Source of the DNA: Xiphydria camelus
Lineage: Eukaryota; Arthropoda; Insecta; Hymenoptera; Xiphydriidae
Reading direction: 5' to 3'
DNA: 64,000 nucleotides
Assembly (NCBI GenBank): GCA_963678675.1
Contig: OY783194.1
Coordinates: forward strand, 14,185,334 to 14,249,333
A program made the translations under genes and the position numbers. This document shows positions 44,945 to 55,519 of the stretch, piece by piece. Numbering within the stretch: the stretch's first letter is position 1; every line of letters begins with the position of its first letter. The notes beneath the pieces are model-generated. The model searched no databases, had not been told where the DNA came from, and saw only the letters and a program-made list of their open reading frames with translations.

Positions 44945-45264
44945 AATTGTGCGACGGAACAGTCTCAGCGACACGAGTATCGGCCACTTGAGCATGCCGG
45001 TCGCGGGAGTATAATATATAGCATCACCGACGAAAGTCGCGTCGCGTGGTGTGTGTACACTCGTCGAGTATCGGATACTTGCGTAGCGTTGTGTGCGAAG
45101 GGCCTAAGTGGAATGGGGCAGGGTCGAGATCGATGTATGAGTGAGGCACGTACGGTAGCGCTGGAGTGTGTGGGTTTCGTTACGGTTTTTTTAGGAATTT
45201 TCGTTGCATACCACGCTTTTAGTCCCCTCAGCAAAGAAGTTTCACTTCAAAAAATTAAAAATAT

Positions 45265-45971
45265 CGTCAAGGTTGGCCCTTGCTGTCTAGGTTGGCCAAC
45301 CGCTGAAAATCGACGAAATTTACACTGTTATGATTGAAAATGACATGGAAAAACTGAGTGAATGAAATAGAAAGCCAAATTCGTTTTTTTATTTTATTGA
45401 ACAAAAGATTACAAGATAATGACTCATGAAAGTGTTTTAAATAGAAAATTATTCTGAATCGCAGTTTTGACAAATGAAGCAGCAGTTCGTCATTTTCGCG
45501 TACTTCAAATGCACTCACTTTTGCATTCAATGCATGCAAGGGAATTGTTACTGTTTAAGCGATGAGGCATCGCTTCCAAACAGATGAGGCAAAAGTCCTC
45601 ATCTTCATCCGAAGAGGGCTTTTTCTGCACTTTTTTGGGTGGACGACCTCGTTTTGCTGGTGTTTTTTTAGCGGACTTCGTCGAGGTTTGTGCTGCGCGT
45701 TTTTTAGGCGTCTTCGAAATGTTTCGCTTTTCTTGTTTCTCGCGCATTGTGGAGAGGCTCTCTGGCAAAGTCAGAACTCTACAGTTCATGAGGCGACGTC
45801 TTTGTTTCGATTTTTTGCTGGCATGGCATGCGGACTCTGCTGTATAAAATAATATTTCACTTTCTCACCGTTTCGTAGCATCAAAAAATGATGAAGCGTT
45901 GCTATTACTATGAACGGAAAAAAAAATCACGATGGGCCAACCCTGAATACACAAATGGTCCAACCTTGACG
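45265..45971. mobile_element. TIR element with pogo-like transposase tail
   Basis: TIR CGTCAAGGTTGGCCCTTGC at the left; inverse at the right (GGTCCAACCTTGACG). Ends next to the 45982-50146 element. A further copy of the tip (gggccaaccctgacgac) lies at 50459-50475. Contains 45505-45789. Confidence 0.6.
45505..45789 (-). pseudogene. C-terminal tail of a pogo/CENP-B-like transposase
   Basis: Minus-strand frame: KKTPAKRGRPPKKVQKKP (AT-hook KRGRPPKK), SSDEDEDFCLICLEAMPH and SLACIECKSECI, then a stop. From memory, an AT-hook plus acidic run plus small Cys-rich CxxC finger closes many pogo/Tigger-type insect transposases. Downstream (45482-45510) VRENDELLLH recalls the usual end of that family in another frame. 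Catalytic domain absent. Confidence 0.5.
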
Positions 45972-46449
45972 ACTAGCACCATAGGCCAGTCATTAGATAC
46001 ATAAAAATGGTGTTTTGGTGCAAAAGGTTGCGGAGTTTTGAAACTTTGCAGGAATGTAAACTTGGAGGTCCTCAACATGCACTTAAGTTTGCGACCTCGT
46101 GCGACCGCCGTTCACGCTGCCATCTTGAAAAAATGGCGGCCAAAATCAGTTTTTGGTTTATATCTTGGTTCCTGTACGTTTTAGAAAAAATAGGTTATGA
46201 AACAAGTTGAAGAGAATAAATTTTGCTACAAAATCGCTATTTTGAGTTTTTGTCAGGCCAATAGTTTCCGAGTTACAGGTCCGAACAATAGGGCGAACTA
46301 TTTTAAATTTAGTAAAAATGGTATTAGCATAGTACGTTTTACCAATAATCCACAAACTAGTCATAAATAATTATATTTTATAACTGCGTCTGCAGTGATA
46401 AATACACGTTTTCTGTTGTCTATAAATTATTGGTGGTACCTCTACTAAC

Positions 46450-46924
46450 CGCGAATTCTTCTAGTTTGTACAAACTGCATTCAATATATCCAAAGGCACT
46501 ATGGTCATAACGCAGTTGTAGTCTTTGATGGTTATCCAGCGGATGCAGATAGCCGCAATACGAAAAGTGCAGAAAGATATTGACGCTCTAGAGTACATGT
46601 ATCCACCGATGTAATTTTCGACGAAGCAATGATTCCTCCTGTTTCGCAAGAAAAATTCTTATCGAGCGATAATAACAAAATAAATTTAATTTCCATGTTA
46701 ATTTCGAAGTTTAAGGAACATAATTACACAGCAAAGCAGGCAGTAGAAGACGGGGATGTGCTCATTATTCAGACAGCCATCGACATGTCACCGTATTTTG
46801 CGCCTGTTTTTGTTGTCGGTGATGATATCGATTTATTAGTTCTATTAACTGCAAAGGCAAGAGACCAGGAAAACATTTTTTTGCTAAAACCAGCGAGAAG
46901 GAAAGTTGCAGAAGAGCTTTAATC
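46450..46924 (+). pseudogene. PIN/XPG-like nuclease segment of the long-TIR transposon protein
   Basis: One frame reads GHNAVVVFDGYPADADSRNT, a stop after KSAERY, then VIFDEAMIPPVSQEKFLSSD, KQAVEDGDVLIIQTAID and FAPVFVVGDDIDLLVLLTA. The spaced acidic residues (VFDGY; DGDVLI; GDDIDLL) fit a PIN-fold or XPG-type nuclease. The assignment is from memory and motif spacing. The reading stops before 46946, where an inserted element splits the gene. Its continuation is at 48003. No upstream Cys-rich part is visible here, but 9329-10559 shows it in a related element. Confidence 0.6.
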
Positions 46925-47198
46925 GACGCAGAGCCTAAATTACAACCCCGACAGCAAAGCGTGGATTTATACACGCTAGCCGCACGCAGTGCTGCCACTG
47001 TGGTCTCACCGTGGCATGATCGCGTGATGTACACAAACTAAAAGCACCGTGGCTACATAGTGAATACACTGAGTGGTTCACAGCGTAAAGACACAGTGGT
47101 TACACTCAGTGCAGTTATGGTGCCTTTTCGACATGTACACTTCGTAAATTTACCGACCATGAATGTCGGTAAATTCATTGTCTTCACAAAATTTTTAA

Positions 47199-47354
47199 CA
47201 CGTTCGCTGCCACCGGCTCCGATTGGAGCCAATCGACACTTTGCGCCTGTGCCGCCGGCTCCGATCCGAGACACATTGTCGTGCACATTACATTATTCAG
47301 TCTGTTACCGGCACTGAGCACGATGCAATCAATCTAAAAATGGCAGCGAATGTG
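47199..47354. mobile_element. 156-bp piggyBac-type MITE, TSD TTAA
   Basis: CACGTTCGCTGCCACCGG ... GGCAGCGAATGTG between TTAA at 47195-47198 and 47355-47358. Inner GCCGGCTCCGATCGGAGC-type hairpins. Present at the same place in the sister element, so it was carried along. Confidence 0.8.
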
Positions 47355-47513
47355 TTAAATTAGAAAATAACAAAATTGATATTATAATGATGTTTCAAAC
47401 AGTGCAAATTGTACTGAATTATTCCATAAATAATGAATGATTAATTATCATAATCGCTACTGTTTTGAAAAAGAAAGTATCAAACTATTTTTAAAAATTT
47501 AATGAGATATATA

Positions 47514-47580
47514 TAAACCGGCCTTTACACAATGCAACACTGAGATATCTCAGTGTTGCATTGTATAAAGGCCGGTTTTA
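47514..47580. repeat. 66-base palindrome centred on GAGATATCTC
   Basis: taaaccggcctttacacaat ... with the exact inverse following, one mismatch. In the sister copy (57981-58041) the left half is present but the right half is replaced by ggcaaaaatattaaaaattt. Confidence 0.85.
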
Positions 47581-47695
47581 GCTTACGTTTGACATAGCTT
47601 GAAATCGGCTTTCAGGTTTATCTCACTAGTCATAGTAGTTGCTTTCAGGTATTGATATTATACGTATAACTCTCTTAGTCGACTTCCACCACAAA

Positions 47696-47780
47696 GAGTC
47701 GATGGCGCAATTGGTAGAATGCGAGAAGCGTTCCCAGTCTCCTAAAGAACGCAGGTTCGAGTCCTGGCCGGGTCGGGTTT
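47696..47780 (+). ncRNA. tRNA-like pol III promoter segment (SINE-type head)
   Basis: A box TGGCGCAATTGG (47703-47714) and B box GGTTCGAGTCC (47754-47764) at tRNA spacing. The acceptor ends do not pair, so it is not a tRNA gene. An A-rich run follows (47784-47795). Repeated in the sister element. Confidence 0.6.
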
Positions 47781-48002
47781 GAGAAAAAAAAAAACCGACA
47801 CTCTAGTAGGCGGATAAGGCAGGCGAGAAATCCTACTTTATCGCCCCCTTTTTGCAAAATTCTACTTTTACCATCGTACTTACGCTGCGTGACTGCAGTG
47901 TGGCTTCACGGTGGACAGACAGATGGACACCCCAGTGCATGCACTCGAATGCACCGCGTGAAAGCAGAATGCAGTCACTGTGGTGCCACTTTTCTATCGG
48001 GG

Positions 48003-48670
48003 AAGGAAGCTGTTGCAAAGAACATATTATTTTTACATGCCATTAGTGGTTGTGATACCATCTCTGCCCTTTTTAACCAAGGAAAATTAAAGTTCTTCAA
48101 TATCCTCGATGGAAACGACTCATTAGTAAGTAATGCTTGAGACTATAGCAATTTTCCAAGAATTCGAAGCAGATGTGAATGCTTTCTCTGCAGTTGGAGA
48201 AGCGTTTTTATTGGCACTATATGGCGGATCATTTGAAAAGGACACATTGGATTCGCTTCGATACCAGTATTTTACGAAGTCTGTGTCCAAGAACAAATTT
48301 AATCTTGCGTCCCTACCATCCACAAGAGATGCTACAAGACAGCATTGTCTGCGAGTTTATCATCAAGTTACTATGTGATGTGGCAGTGAAAAAGGTCCTG
48401 AGCAATACGGCTGGCAGAAAACTGAAAATGGGCTCGTTGCTGTTCGGGCTACGTCAGAAGCAGCCCCAGATGCCATTTTAAAATCAATATGCTGCAAATG
48501 TAAAAAAGGCTGTGGAGGAACGTGTAGATTTCGGAAAACAGGTTTAAAATGCTCAGTACTGTGTTTAAATTGTAACGGCACAGCATGTGAAAACACTCCT
48601 AATTTGATGACTTTAATTCGTTGGAGTAGATATTGGAGGAGACAGAAGATATACAAGATTTGACAGATAG
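48003..48670 (+). pseudogene. C-terminal part of the long-TIR transposon protein with CXC domain
   Basis: Resumes the gene split by 46946-48002: AVAKNILFLHAISGCDTISA, LFNQGKLKFFNIL, then after a frameshift near 48135 AVGEAFLLALYGGS, LRYQYFTKSVSKNKFNLASL and LRVYHQV, a TGA at 48376, EQYGW, APDAILKSICCKCKKGCGGT and FRKTGLKCSVLCLNC. The HAxSGCDT block and the CXC Cys pattern match the fragments at 13692-14323 and 54578-55070. Probably the C-terminal, non-catalytic or DNA-binding end of the protein. Confidence 0.65.
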
Positions 48671-49169
48671 TGAACAAAATGAGCCAGGAACATCCTATGG
48701 TACAAAGCGATAAAAAAATATGCATGTAAGGTTGAAGTGTGGAATAGGTCTTTTGGGGACATCACGTTAAAAAAAAAAGCGCCGCTCAACTCTACCTCCT
48801 GGGTGGTTTGGAAATGAGTTGATAACCTAAGTTATTATTATTTTACTGCACTAAACAACTTTAGGTAGGTTAATTTATACATATTGTGTAAAAAATAATA
48901 TGTAAATGCAGCTTATACGGGATTTTAAAAAATTCACCCCACTGTTCGGTCCTGTAACTCGCAAACTATTAGCCTGACAAAAAAACTCGAAATAGAAATT
49001 TTGTAGCAAAATTTATTCTCTTCAATTTGTTTTTAAACCTATTTTTTCTAAAACCTGCAGGAACCAAGATATAAACAAAAAACTGATTTGACCGCCATTT
49101 TTTCAAGATGGCGGCGCGAGCGGCGGTCGCACGAGGTCAAAAACTTAAGTGCATGCTAAGGATCTCTAA

Positions 49170-50072
49170 GGGTCGATTCCACCAACTCTGATTAAATGCT
49201 TGATTACCTAATCACGATTATATTTAATCGGCGTTCTAATCATGATTAACTGCACAATTCGTTCCACCATGAATTTTTAACGCCCGATTATCTAATCATA
49301 TACCCTCTTCGCAATAAGTTTTGGTTTTGTTGTAACGGTGATTCTGATTGGTTCATCAACGGAACTTGTAATGGAGTAGGAGGAAAACCTGACGTGATCA
49401 ACTGACGCGCCGCAAGCCGAGCTCAGTGAGCTGCCGAAATCTCCAACAGAATTTAAAAAGGAACCAGTTGCATAATACCGGAGAACAAGCAGGAGTTGTA
49501 CTCTGGGTGCAATAGCGTGGTTTTTGAAATGTGCACTCCCTTTATTTAGTAAAGATACAGAAAATTCTACGCGATTTTTAACGTAATATGATAATGTTGC
49601 GATATTTTAAAATAGATTATATATTATTTAACAAGTAATTTATCTTTCTGTAGCGTGTTGCAAATTATGTACAATTTCCAGAAGCAAAGCTTCAACACTG
49701 TCTTTCGATAACCGAAAACGCGTAATGAAATCCAAATCATCCAAAGTTTGGAAATAATTAATTCGTTCCTTAATTAAATGTGGCCTTCTATCAATTTCGA
49801 TACCATTTTCATCATCAGATGATGATAAAATATCGTCGTAAAATAAATTCATGTCCGATATAGTATTGCACAGCAGTGAAACTTCGACTTTGAGGTTATG
49901 TTGATCCACGTTAATCACTGGTTAGGTTCCTAATCGGCCAAAAATGGCTGATTAAGTTCAACGGTGATTATCTCATTTTAATCATGGTTTAAAAATTGGT
50001 GGAACGCAAGAGCATGATTAAATTAAGCTAATCGGGAATTAATAATTTAATCAGAGTTGGTGGTTTCGGCCC
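49170..50072. mobile_element. PIF/Harbinger element, internally deleted, TSD TAA/TAT
   Basis: Tip GGGTCGATTCCACCAACTC at the left; inverse GAGTTGGTGGTTTCGGCCC at the right. TAA to the left, TAT to the right. The arms also hold repeated TAATCATGATTA-like words. A Harbinger transposase N-terminus lies inside (49640-49918), which ties the 3-bp-target MITEs of the window to this superfamily. Confidence 0.8.
49640..49918 (-). pseudogene. PIF/Harbinger transposase N-terminus (HARBI1-like), truncated
   Basis: 92 codons. The segment IDRRPHLIKERINYFQTLDD followed by LDFITRFRLSKDSVEALLLE is the conserved start of HARBI1-type transposases (the F-R-L-S-K-D-V block). The catalytic DDE core is absent because the element is only 903 bp. 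The stop at 49640 follows NLQHATER. Confidence 0.75.
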
Positions 50073-50149
50073 TATGTCTGCATTCTTTCCCAGTTTCAAA
50101 ACTCCGCGACCTTTTGCAAGCAAAAAAGTATCTAATGACTGTCCTACCA

Positions 50150-50494
50150 GGGCCACATGGCATCACACCACAACCAAACAGGTTACCAAATTGTATTATC
50201 TCCTTGGTTTATACCTAAAAGATAACCATATTACACACTTATTTGCTTACCTTGACGATTGCATGTTTTAGCTTCAAGTTCTGATACCGTATTCACTGAT
50301 ACTGGGGAATACTTTTTTCGTTTTTCCCAAGCCACTGAGTGCACAACACGCTTTACTTTCATGCTCCAAACTCGGTATTGCTACGAGAAGTTTTACCACG
50401 CTTGCACATAAGTGGAACTAGTAGTATAAGATGAAATATCGTAATGGGCCGCCCTAGACGACGGGCCAACCCTGACGACATTCCCCTATATATA
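50150..50494. other. Short spacer with a pogo-like tip
   Basis: No gene. 50459-50475 matches the tip region of 45265-45971 (gggccaaccctgacgac). Confidence 0.45.
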
Positions 50495-51579
50495 CAGGGT
50501 GTTCAAAAAGGCCCGGTACGGCTGATTATCTCAGCGCGGAATCATTTTAGAGAAAAATGTTTAATATAAAACTTTTAGGATTTTTCCCTGGTCATATTGT
50601 ATTTGACCTTGACCATGACTTTCAAGGTCATATCAAGGTCAAATTGATTTTTTAAAATGGGAACCCCTATTTTTGATACCGGAAATGAAAAGAGCAGGAA
50701 ATTTCACGTTCAAATATGTCGACCATTTTTTTCATGTGACGTTTCTGGTCAGCGGAGGTCAATTTAAGGTCAAGTACAGTTCGGCTTCGTACCATGAAAG
50801 CTATGGGCCCTAGAAAAAGTCTTTTTGATAGCAGGGTTTAGGATTTTTCCCTGGCTATACTATGGTGATATTGAATTTGACCTTGACCATGATCTTCATT
50901 TGGAATTTCTTACATCTGATATCATATTCCAAATCAATTACACAAAAAACCCCTTAGTGCCAACCTTAGTGCAGCTTCATATTTTTTAAATTTTCGTCCG
51001 CCATGTTGGATCCGCCATTTTGGATAGGCCATTTTGAAATTCTTACACCTGACATCAGACTCACAATGAGTGACCCCGAAAACCCCTTAGTGCGTACTTC
51101 CGTGCAGAATGATGTTTAAGTTTTCGTCCGCATATATTGGATACGCCATTTTGAATTAGCCATTTTGAATTTCTTACATCTAACTTCAGATCCATAGACA
51201 GCAACCCCGAAAATATCCACGGAAAAATCCTAAATCATACTAGCAAAAAGAATTTTTCTAGGGCCCATAGCTTTCATGGTACGAAGCCGAACTGTACTTG
51301 ACCTCAATTTGACCTCCGCTGACCAGAAAGGTCACATGAAAAAAATGGCCAAGGACATATTTGAACGTGAAATTTCACGCTCTTTTCATTTCCGGTATCA
51401 AAAATAGGGGTTCCCATTTAAAAAAATTTATTTGATCTTGATATGACCTTAAAGGTCATGGTCAAGTTCAAATACAATATGACCAGGGAAAAATCCTAAA
51501 AGTTTTGTATTAAACATTTTTCTCTAAAATGATTTCCCGCTGAGATAATCAGCCGTACCGGGACTTTTTAAACACCTTG
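50495..51579. mobile_element. CAGGGTG-type element 1, about 340-bp TIRs, TSD TA
   Basis: Tip CAGGGTGTTCAAAAAGGCCC; inverse at the right. TA on both sides. Arms repeat AAGGTCA-like words (gaccttgaccatga; tcaaggtca). Centre (50900-51220) has paired ttggatccgccattttgga-type stretches. Non-coding. Confidence 0.85.
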
Positions 51580-51583
51580 TATA

Positions 51584-53113
51584 CAGGGTGGTCCAGGTAC
51601 CTCATTAATTTTGATATGTGATAGAACAACAAAAATAAAGTAGACTTTCATAAGAAAATTAAAAAAAAATGTTTCCTAACAAAGATACAGGGTGTCAAAT
51701 TTGTGGGAAAAAAATGGTTTTCTCATCATAACTTTTAAACCACTGGACCGATTTCCATGAAATTTTGCACACAAACTAACGTAGTACACCTCTAAATAAC
51801 GATTAAAATCTTTTTGAAAATTCACCAGTGACGTAGATACTAGGGGCCGATACCCCTTTTTCCGCCTCTCAATTTTCGACGTCACTGTATATTTTACAAA
51901 GAAAATTGAATCTTTGGATTCCGTATTTAATTTAGAAAAAAATTACCCTTCCAAATTTTTGACTTATGGCTTCGTTTTTGAGATATTTGAATTTATAAGA
52001 TTGCAGACAGGCCAAAACTTATGATTGAACTACCAAGAAAATACGATATGAGAGGCCAAAACTGTTTTCAACATTTTATTACTGACTAGATATACATCAG
52101 ATACGAAGAAAACAAAAATAAATAAATAAAATAAATAAATTATTTGTTTAATGTTATTTATTTTTAAATAATTTTTTAAAATTTCATTTACTTTTTCTCG
52201 TATCTGATGTAGGGTGACTTCGCCGGTTTGCCGACCGCACCCTGTTTTCGACCAGCTTTGAAAATAAGAATATCAGCGCATTTTTTATATTTTTGACTAC
52301 GCCACTGCATAAATCCATCATTCAACTACACTTATAAGAAGTGGCACCCCCTTACGGTTTAAAACTAACCTTAGGAAATGAGTGGTCGAAAATGAGGAAA
52401 AACAGAATTTTTTATCATATATATGTACTTTTTTAATTTTCAGATAGATTTAGATACATTTTTAACATTTAAGCCAATTCTATAGTTCCTATGGATTCGA
52501 TATGTATATGTTTTAGTTTAAACATCTGCGTATATGTTGGATTTGCGCATTGTTGAAAACCAAACTAATGTAATCTGGTCGAAAACCGGCGAAGTTACCC
52601 TATGTCTAGTCAGTAATAAAATGTTAAAAACAGTTTTGGCCTCTCGTATCGTATTTTCTTGGTAGTTCAATCATAAGTTTTGGCCTGTCTGCAATCTTAT
52701 AACATCAAATATCACAAAAACGAAGCCATAAATCAAACATTTGCAAGGGTAATTTTTTTTCTAAATTAAACAGGGAATACAAAAACTCGATTTTCTTTGT
52801 AAAATATCCAGTGGCGCCAAAAATTGAGAGGGGGGAAAGGGGGTACCGGCCCCCAGTATCTACGCCACTGGAGAATTTAAAAAATGATTTTAATCATTAC
52901 TTAGAGGTGTACTACATTAGTCTGTGTGCGAAATTTCATGGAAATCGGTCGAGTGTTTTAAAAGTTATGATGAGAAAACCATTTTTTCCACAACTTTGAC
53001 ACCCTGTATCTTTGTTAGGAAACATTTTTTTTAAATTTTCTTATGAAAGTCTACTTTATTTTTGTTGTTCTATCACATATCAAAATTAATGACGTTAAAT
53101 CTGGATCACCCTG
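51584..53113. mobile_element. CAGGGTG-type element 2, about 520-bp TIRs, TSD TA
   Basis: Tip CAGGGTGGTCCAGGTACC; inverse at the right ends ..ATCACCCTG. Abuts element 1 with only tata between. Arms include tttgatatgtgatagaacaa and gaccgatttccatgaaattt and their inverse. A third element (52212-52600) sits in the centre. Confidence 0.85.
52212..52600. mobile_element. TIR element nested in element 2
   Basis: GGGTGACTTCGCCGGTTT at the left, inverse AAAACCGGCGAAGTTACCC at the right; TA flanks. The left arm carries an extra gccgaccgcaccctg. Non-coding. Confidence 0.7.
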
Positions 53114-53934
53114 TATATTTCAAATATTGGACTTCGTAATAATTTTTCGTCGTCGTCGTCAGTAAATTCTTTAACAAATTGTTTAAACAATATACTTTTA
53201 CAAACATTTCGGAAACGGTAAGAGATACGACGAAATTTTCGACCTACGGGGAAGAAGGGGATTCAACTTTTAGCAATGATGAGATTACCCAAGAGAGCAA
53301 CACAATAATTTGTTTAAATAATAGACTTATGCAAATATCTCAGAAACTGTGAGAGATACGGTGAAATGGAGAAAATTTTGGGGTTCCGTCCAGAGGGGGG
53401 GTTAGAAGTCGAAATTCAAAAATTCAAAATGGCGGATCCAACATGGCGGACGAGATTTTTGAAAATCGACGGATTCATGCCAAATTTGATATAGGGGTTT
53501 TTTTGGGTCGCTGATCACGAATCTGAAGTCAGATTTCAATAATTCAAATTTTGAAATTTTGCAAATATAACTGATATATATTACGTGTTAGAATATTTCA
53601 CACTCCAATATATATACAAACTTTACACGACGCGACGGTGAATTTGATTTGGGCACTATTCTCACTCGAAAATAACCTCCACACTGCGCAGAAATATCTC
53701 TGATTACTTTCTAACCTCAATATACACAAACTACACTATACAAACTCGGAGGCTCACCGATGATGCTTGACTGATACCACGTGCTAGAGAATATTCCGCT
53801 ACAGAACTAATATTCTTTATGACAACAGAATTAATTTACACATAAATTTTCACGAGAATTCACCGTACTGGACGACAACCGCCATGACTTACGCTTTTTT
53901 TTCTCTCACTAGGCCGGTCGACAAGTGCATTAAT
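53114..53934. other. Unassigned stretch
   Basis: No gene. aaaatggcggatccaacatg (53429) echoes the inverse of 51000-51020 inside element 1. Confidence 0.4.
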
Positions 53935-54577
53935 AGCGGGAGCAATTCCGGACAAGCTGGAAATAATTTTAGTTTGTTTGATTTGGTGCTAGAAAGCACA
54001 TATTAAATTTGCACACCCCAGAAATCCCGGATTTGGCCGCCGTCTTAAGAAAAGGGGCTAAAAAAATGTTTTTTCTTTGTTATTTGTCAATAACTCGATT
54101 TCTATAAACTTTAGAGCAAAAAATGTAGTTACGAAAATGAAAGAAAATTAAATTGTCTATGAAAAATATTCTATGTGTTTTTCCCATGCGACTATCTGGT
54201 TCGAAGTTATATGGGTATCAAAAGCTGGATATATATTATAGGTATTTATTATTTTCTTTATTCTAGGCATATTTAAAAATAAGCAACTGCTATTATGCTT
54301 TCATGATTGCATTTATATTTGTTTTCTGTCGGCTAATCCTACTCCTGTTGTATACGGAATGTTTAACCTTAAGGTCATTAACTCTGTACCTAAGCACCTA
54401 GACAAGGAACGTCGGATGTAAACATCTGGACAGGGAAAGCCGGGCTTTCCCGATCGAGCCTCCCGTTGGGGTGTTACCAAGGACGATCTACCGCTTTTTC
54501 TCGAGCGTTTTTTAATGTTTTTTTCATCTGTATGGATAAAAAAATACGACTCATTAAATAAATACAGATAGGTACCA

Positions 54578-55070
54578 GTGTTTCGTACAATTTATTACCA
54601 AAAGCTTACCAAACCTAGCATCGTTACCGCCAACCAAAGATGCAGCTCGCTTGCACTCCTTCCGTACTTACCATCAGGTACAGCTATGGTATGGAAATTA
54701 AAAATCAGCTTTAGATCGGGGATGGAAAAATTCAAAGAATGTGTTAATGCCCATTGCTACTTTACAAGACGCAGCACCCCAAGAATTATTGAAACTTATT
54801 TCTTGTAAATGCACTAAATGTTGTAATGCAGCTTATAGCTGCCGCAAATCAGGTTTGTATTGCTCAGTACTGTATGCATTTTGCCAGGGAAAATCTTGTT
54901 CGAATAGTTTGAAAGTGGTCGAATTAGACGACGAAGACTACGAGGAGAATTTCCCTATCGATATAGAAAGAGATATAAACCAATCAATAGAATATTCTGC
55001 ACATTATGAACCAGATCCGGAATATGAGATAGATGTTGAAGACATTCAACATGATATTAAGAGTTAAATA
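54578..55070 (+). pseudogene. C-terminal CXC-domain segment of the long-TIR transposon protein
   Basis: Frame 1 gives RTIYYQKLTKPSIVTANQRC. After frameshifts, the frame 54741-55067 gives TLQDAAPQELLKLISCKCTK, then CCNAAYSCRKSGLYCSVLYA, CQGKSCSN and an acidic tail ending DVEDIQHDIKS. The order (YxxK-TKP, LP, PxELLK, CXC block, acidic tail) matches 13692-14323 and 48003-48670. The 3' region (55180-55240) still resembles that after 48670 (attaggcctattggggaga-like). Only the gene's 3' end survives. Confidence 0.65.
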
Positions 55071-55519
55071 TAAATATATGTTCAATAAAACAACCAGTAA
55101 TATCAAAAAGGCGAAAAATCTCTGATGAGCCTACAACCTCAAAAGAAACTTAGTTATCTAAGTTGATGGCATAGTGGATTAGGCCTATTGGGGAGAGACC
55201 ACTTTTAAAAAAAACGGGCCGGGTACTTTACCTTTAGGTGATGAGAAAGCAAGTACAAGTATATGACATGATTTCTTTACCAAATAAAAATGTATATCAC
55301 CAAAAAGCAATGGAATGTGTTTAAGAGTGCCTACAATAAGAAAATTATTAAGTGCTCATAGACTTATCCAAGTTTCCAGAGTTCGACGCCAATAACTTCA
55401 AAACAGGTAGTTGTACAAAAAAATGTACATAACGTTTTTAATAGAGTATCTACTTTAATTTTGACAACTACACATTTTGCTATAAAATTAATACTAATCG
55501 AGATATTTGCTAATATTAA

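Larger units (their letters stand above)
46946..48002. mobile_element. TIR element with pol III-like promoter (copy 1), inside the transposon gene
   Basis: Tips CCCCGACAGCAAAGCGTGG and, inverse, CCCCGATAGAAAAGTGGCAC. Flanking AA/AA suggests a 2-bp target. Its sister 57248-58500 is similar almost throughout and has TG/TG. It carries a piggyBac-type MITE (47199-47354), a 66-base palindrome and a tRNA-like segment. No transposase. Confidence 0.7.
45982..50146. mobile_element. Long-TIR DNA transposon, Academ-like candidate, TSD CCA
   Basis: Tip TAGGCCAGTCATTAGATAC at the left, TAGGACAGTCATTAGATAC (inverse) at the right. CCA at 45979-45981 and 50147-50149. Arms about 350 bp (tgcaaaaggttgcggagttt, ttgtcaggccaatag). 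The right arm is split by a Harbinger element (49170-50072). The gene inside (46450-48670, plus) is split by another element (46946-48002). Confidence 0.8.

Noticed and set aside
47696..47780. A functional tRNA gene
   Set aside because: A and B boxes are good but the acceptor stem cannot pair, and the second copy has a B-box change. It is a tRNA-derived promoter segment.
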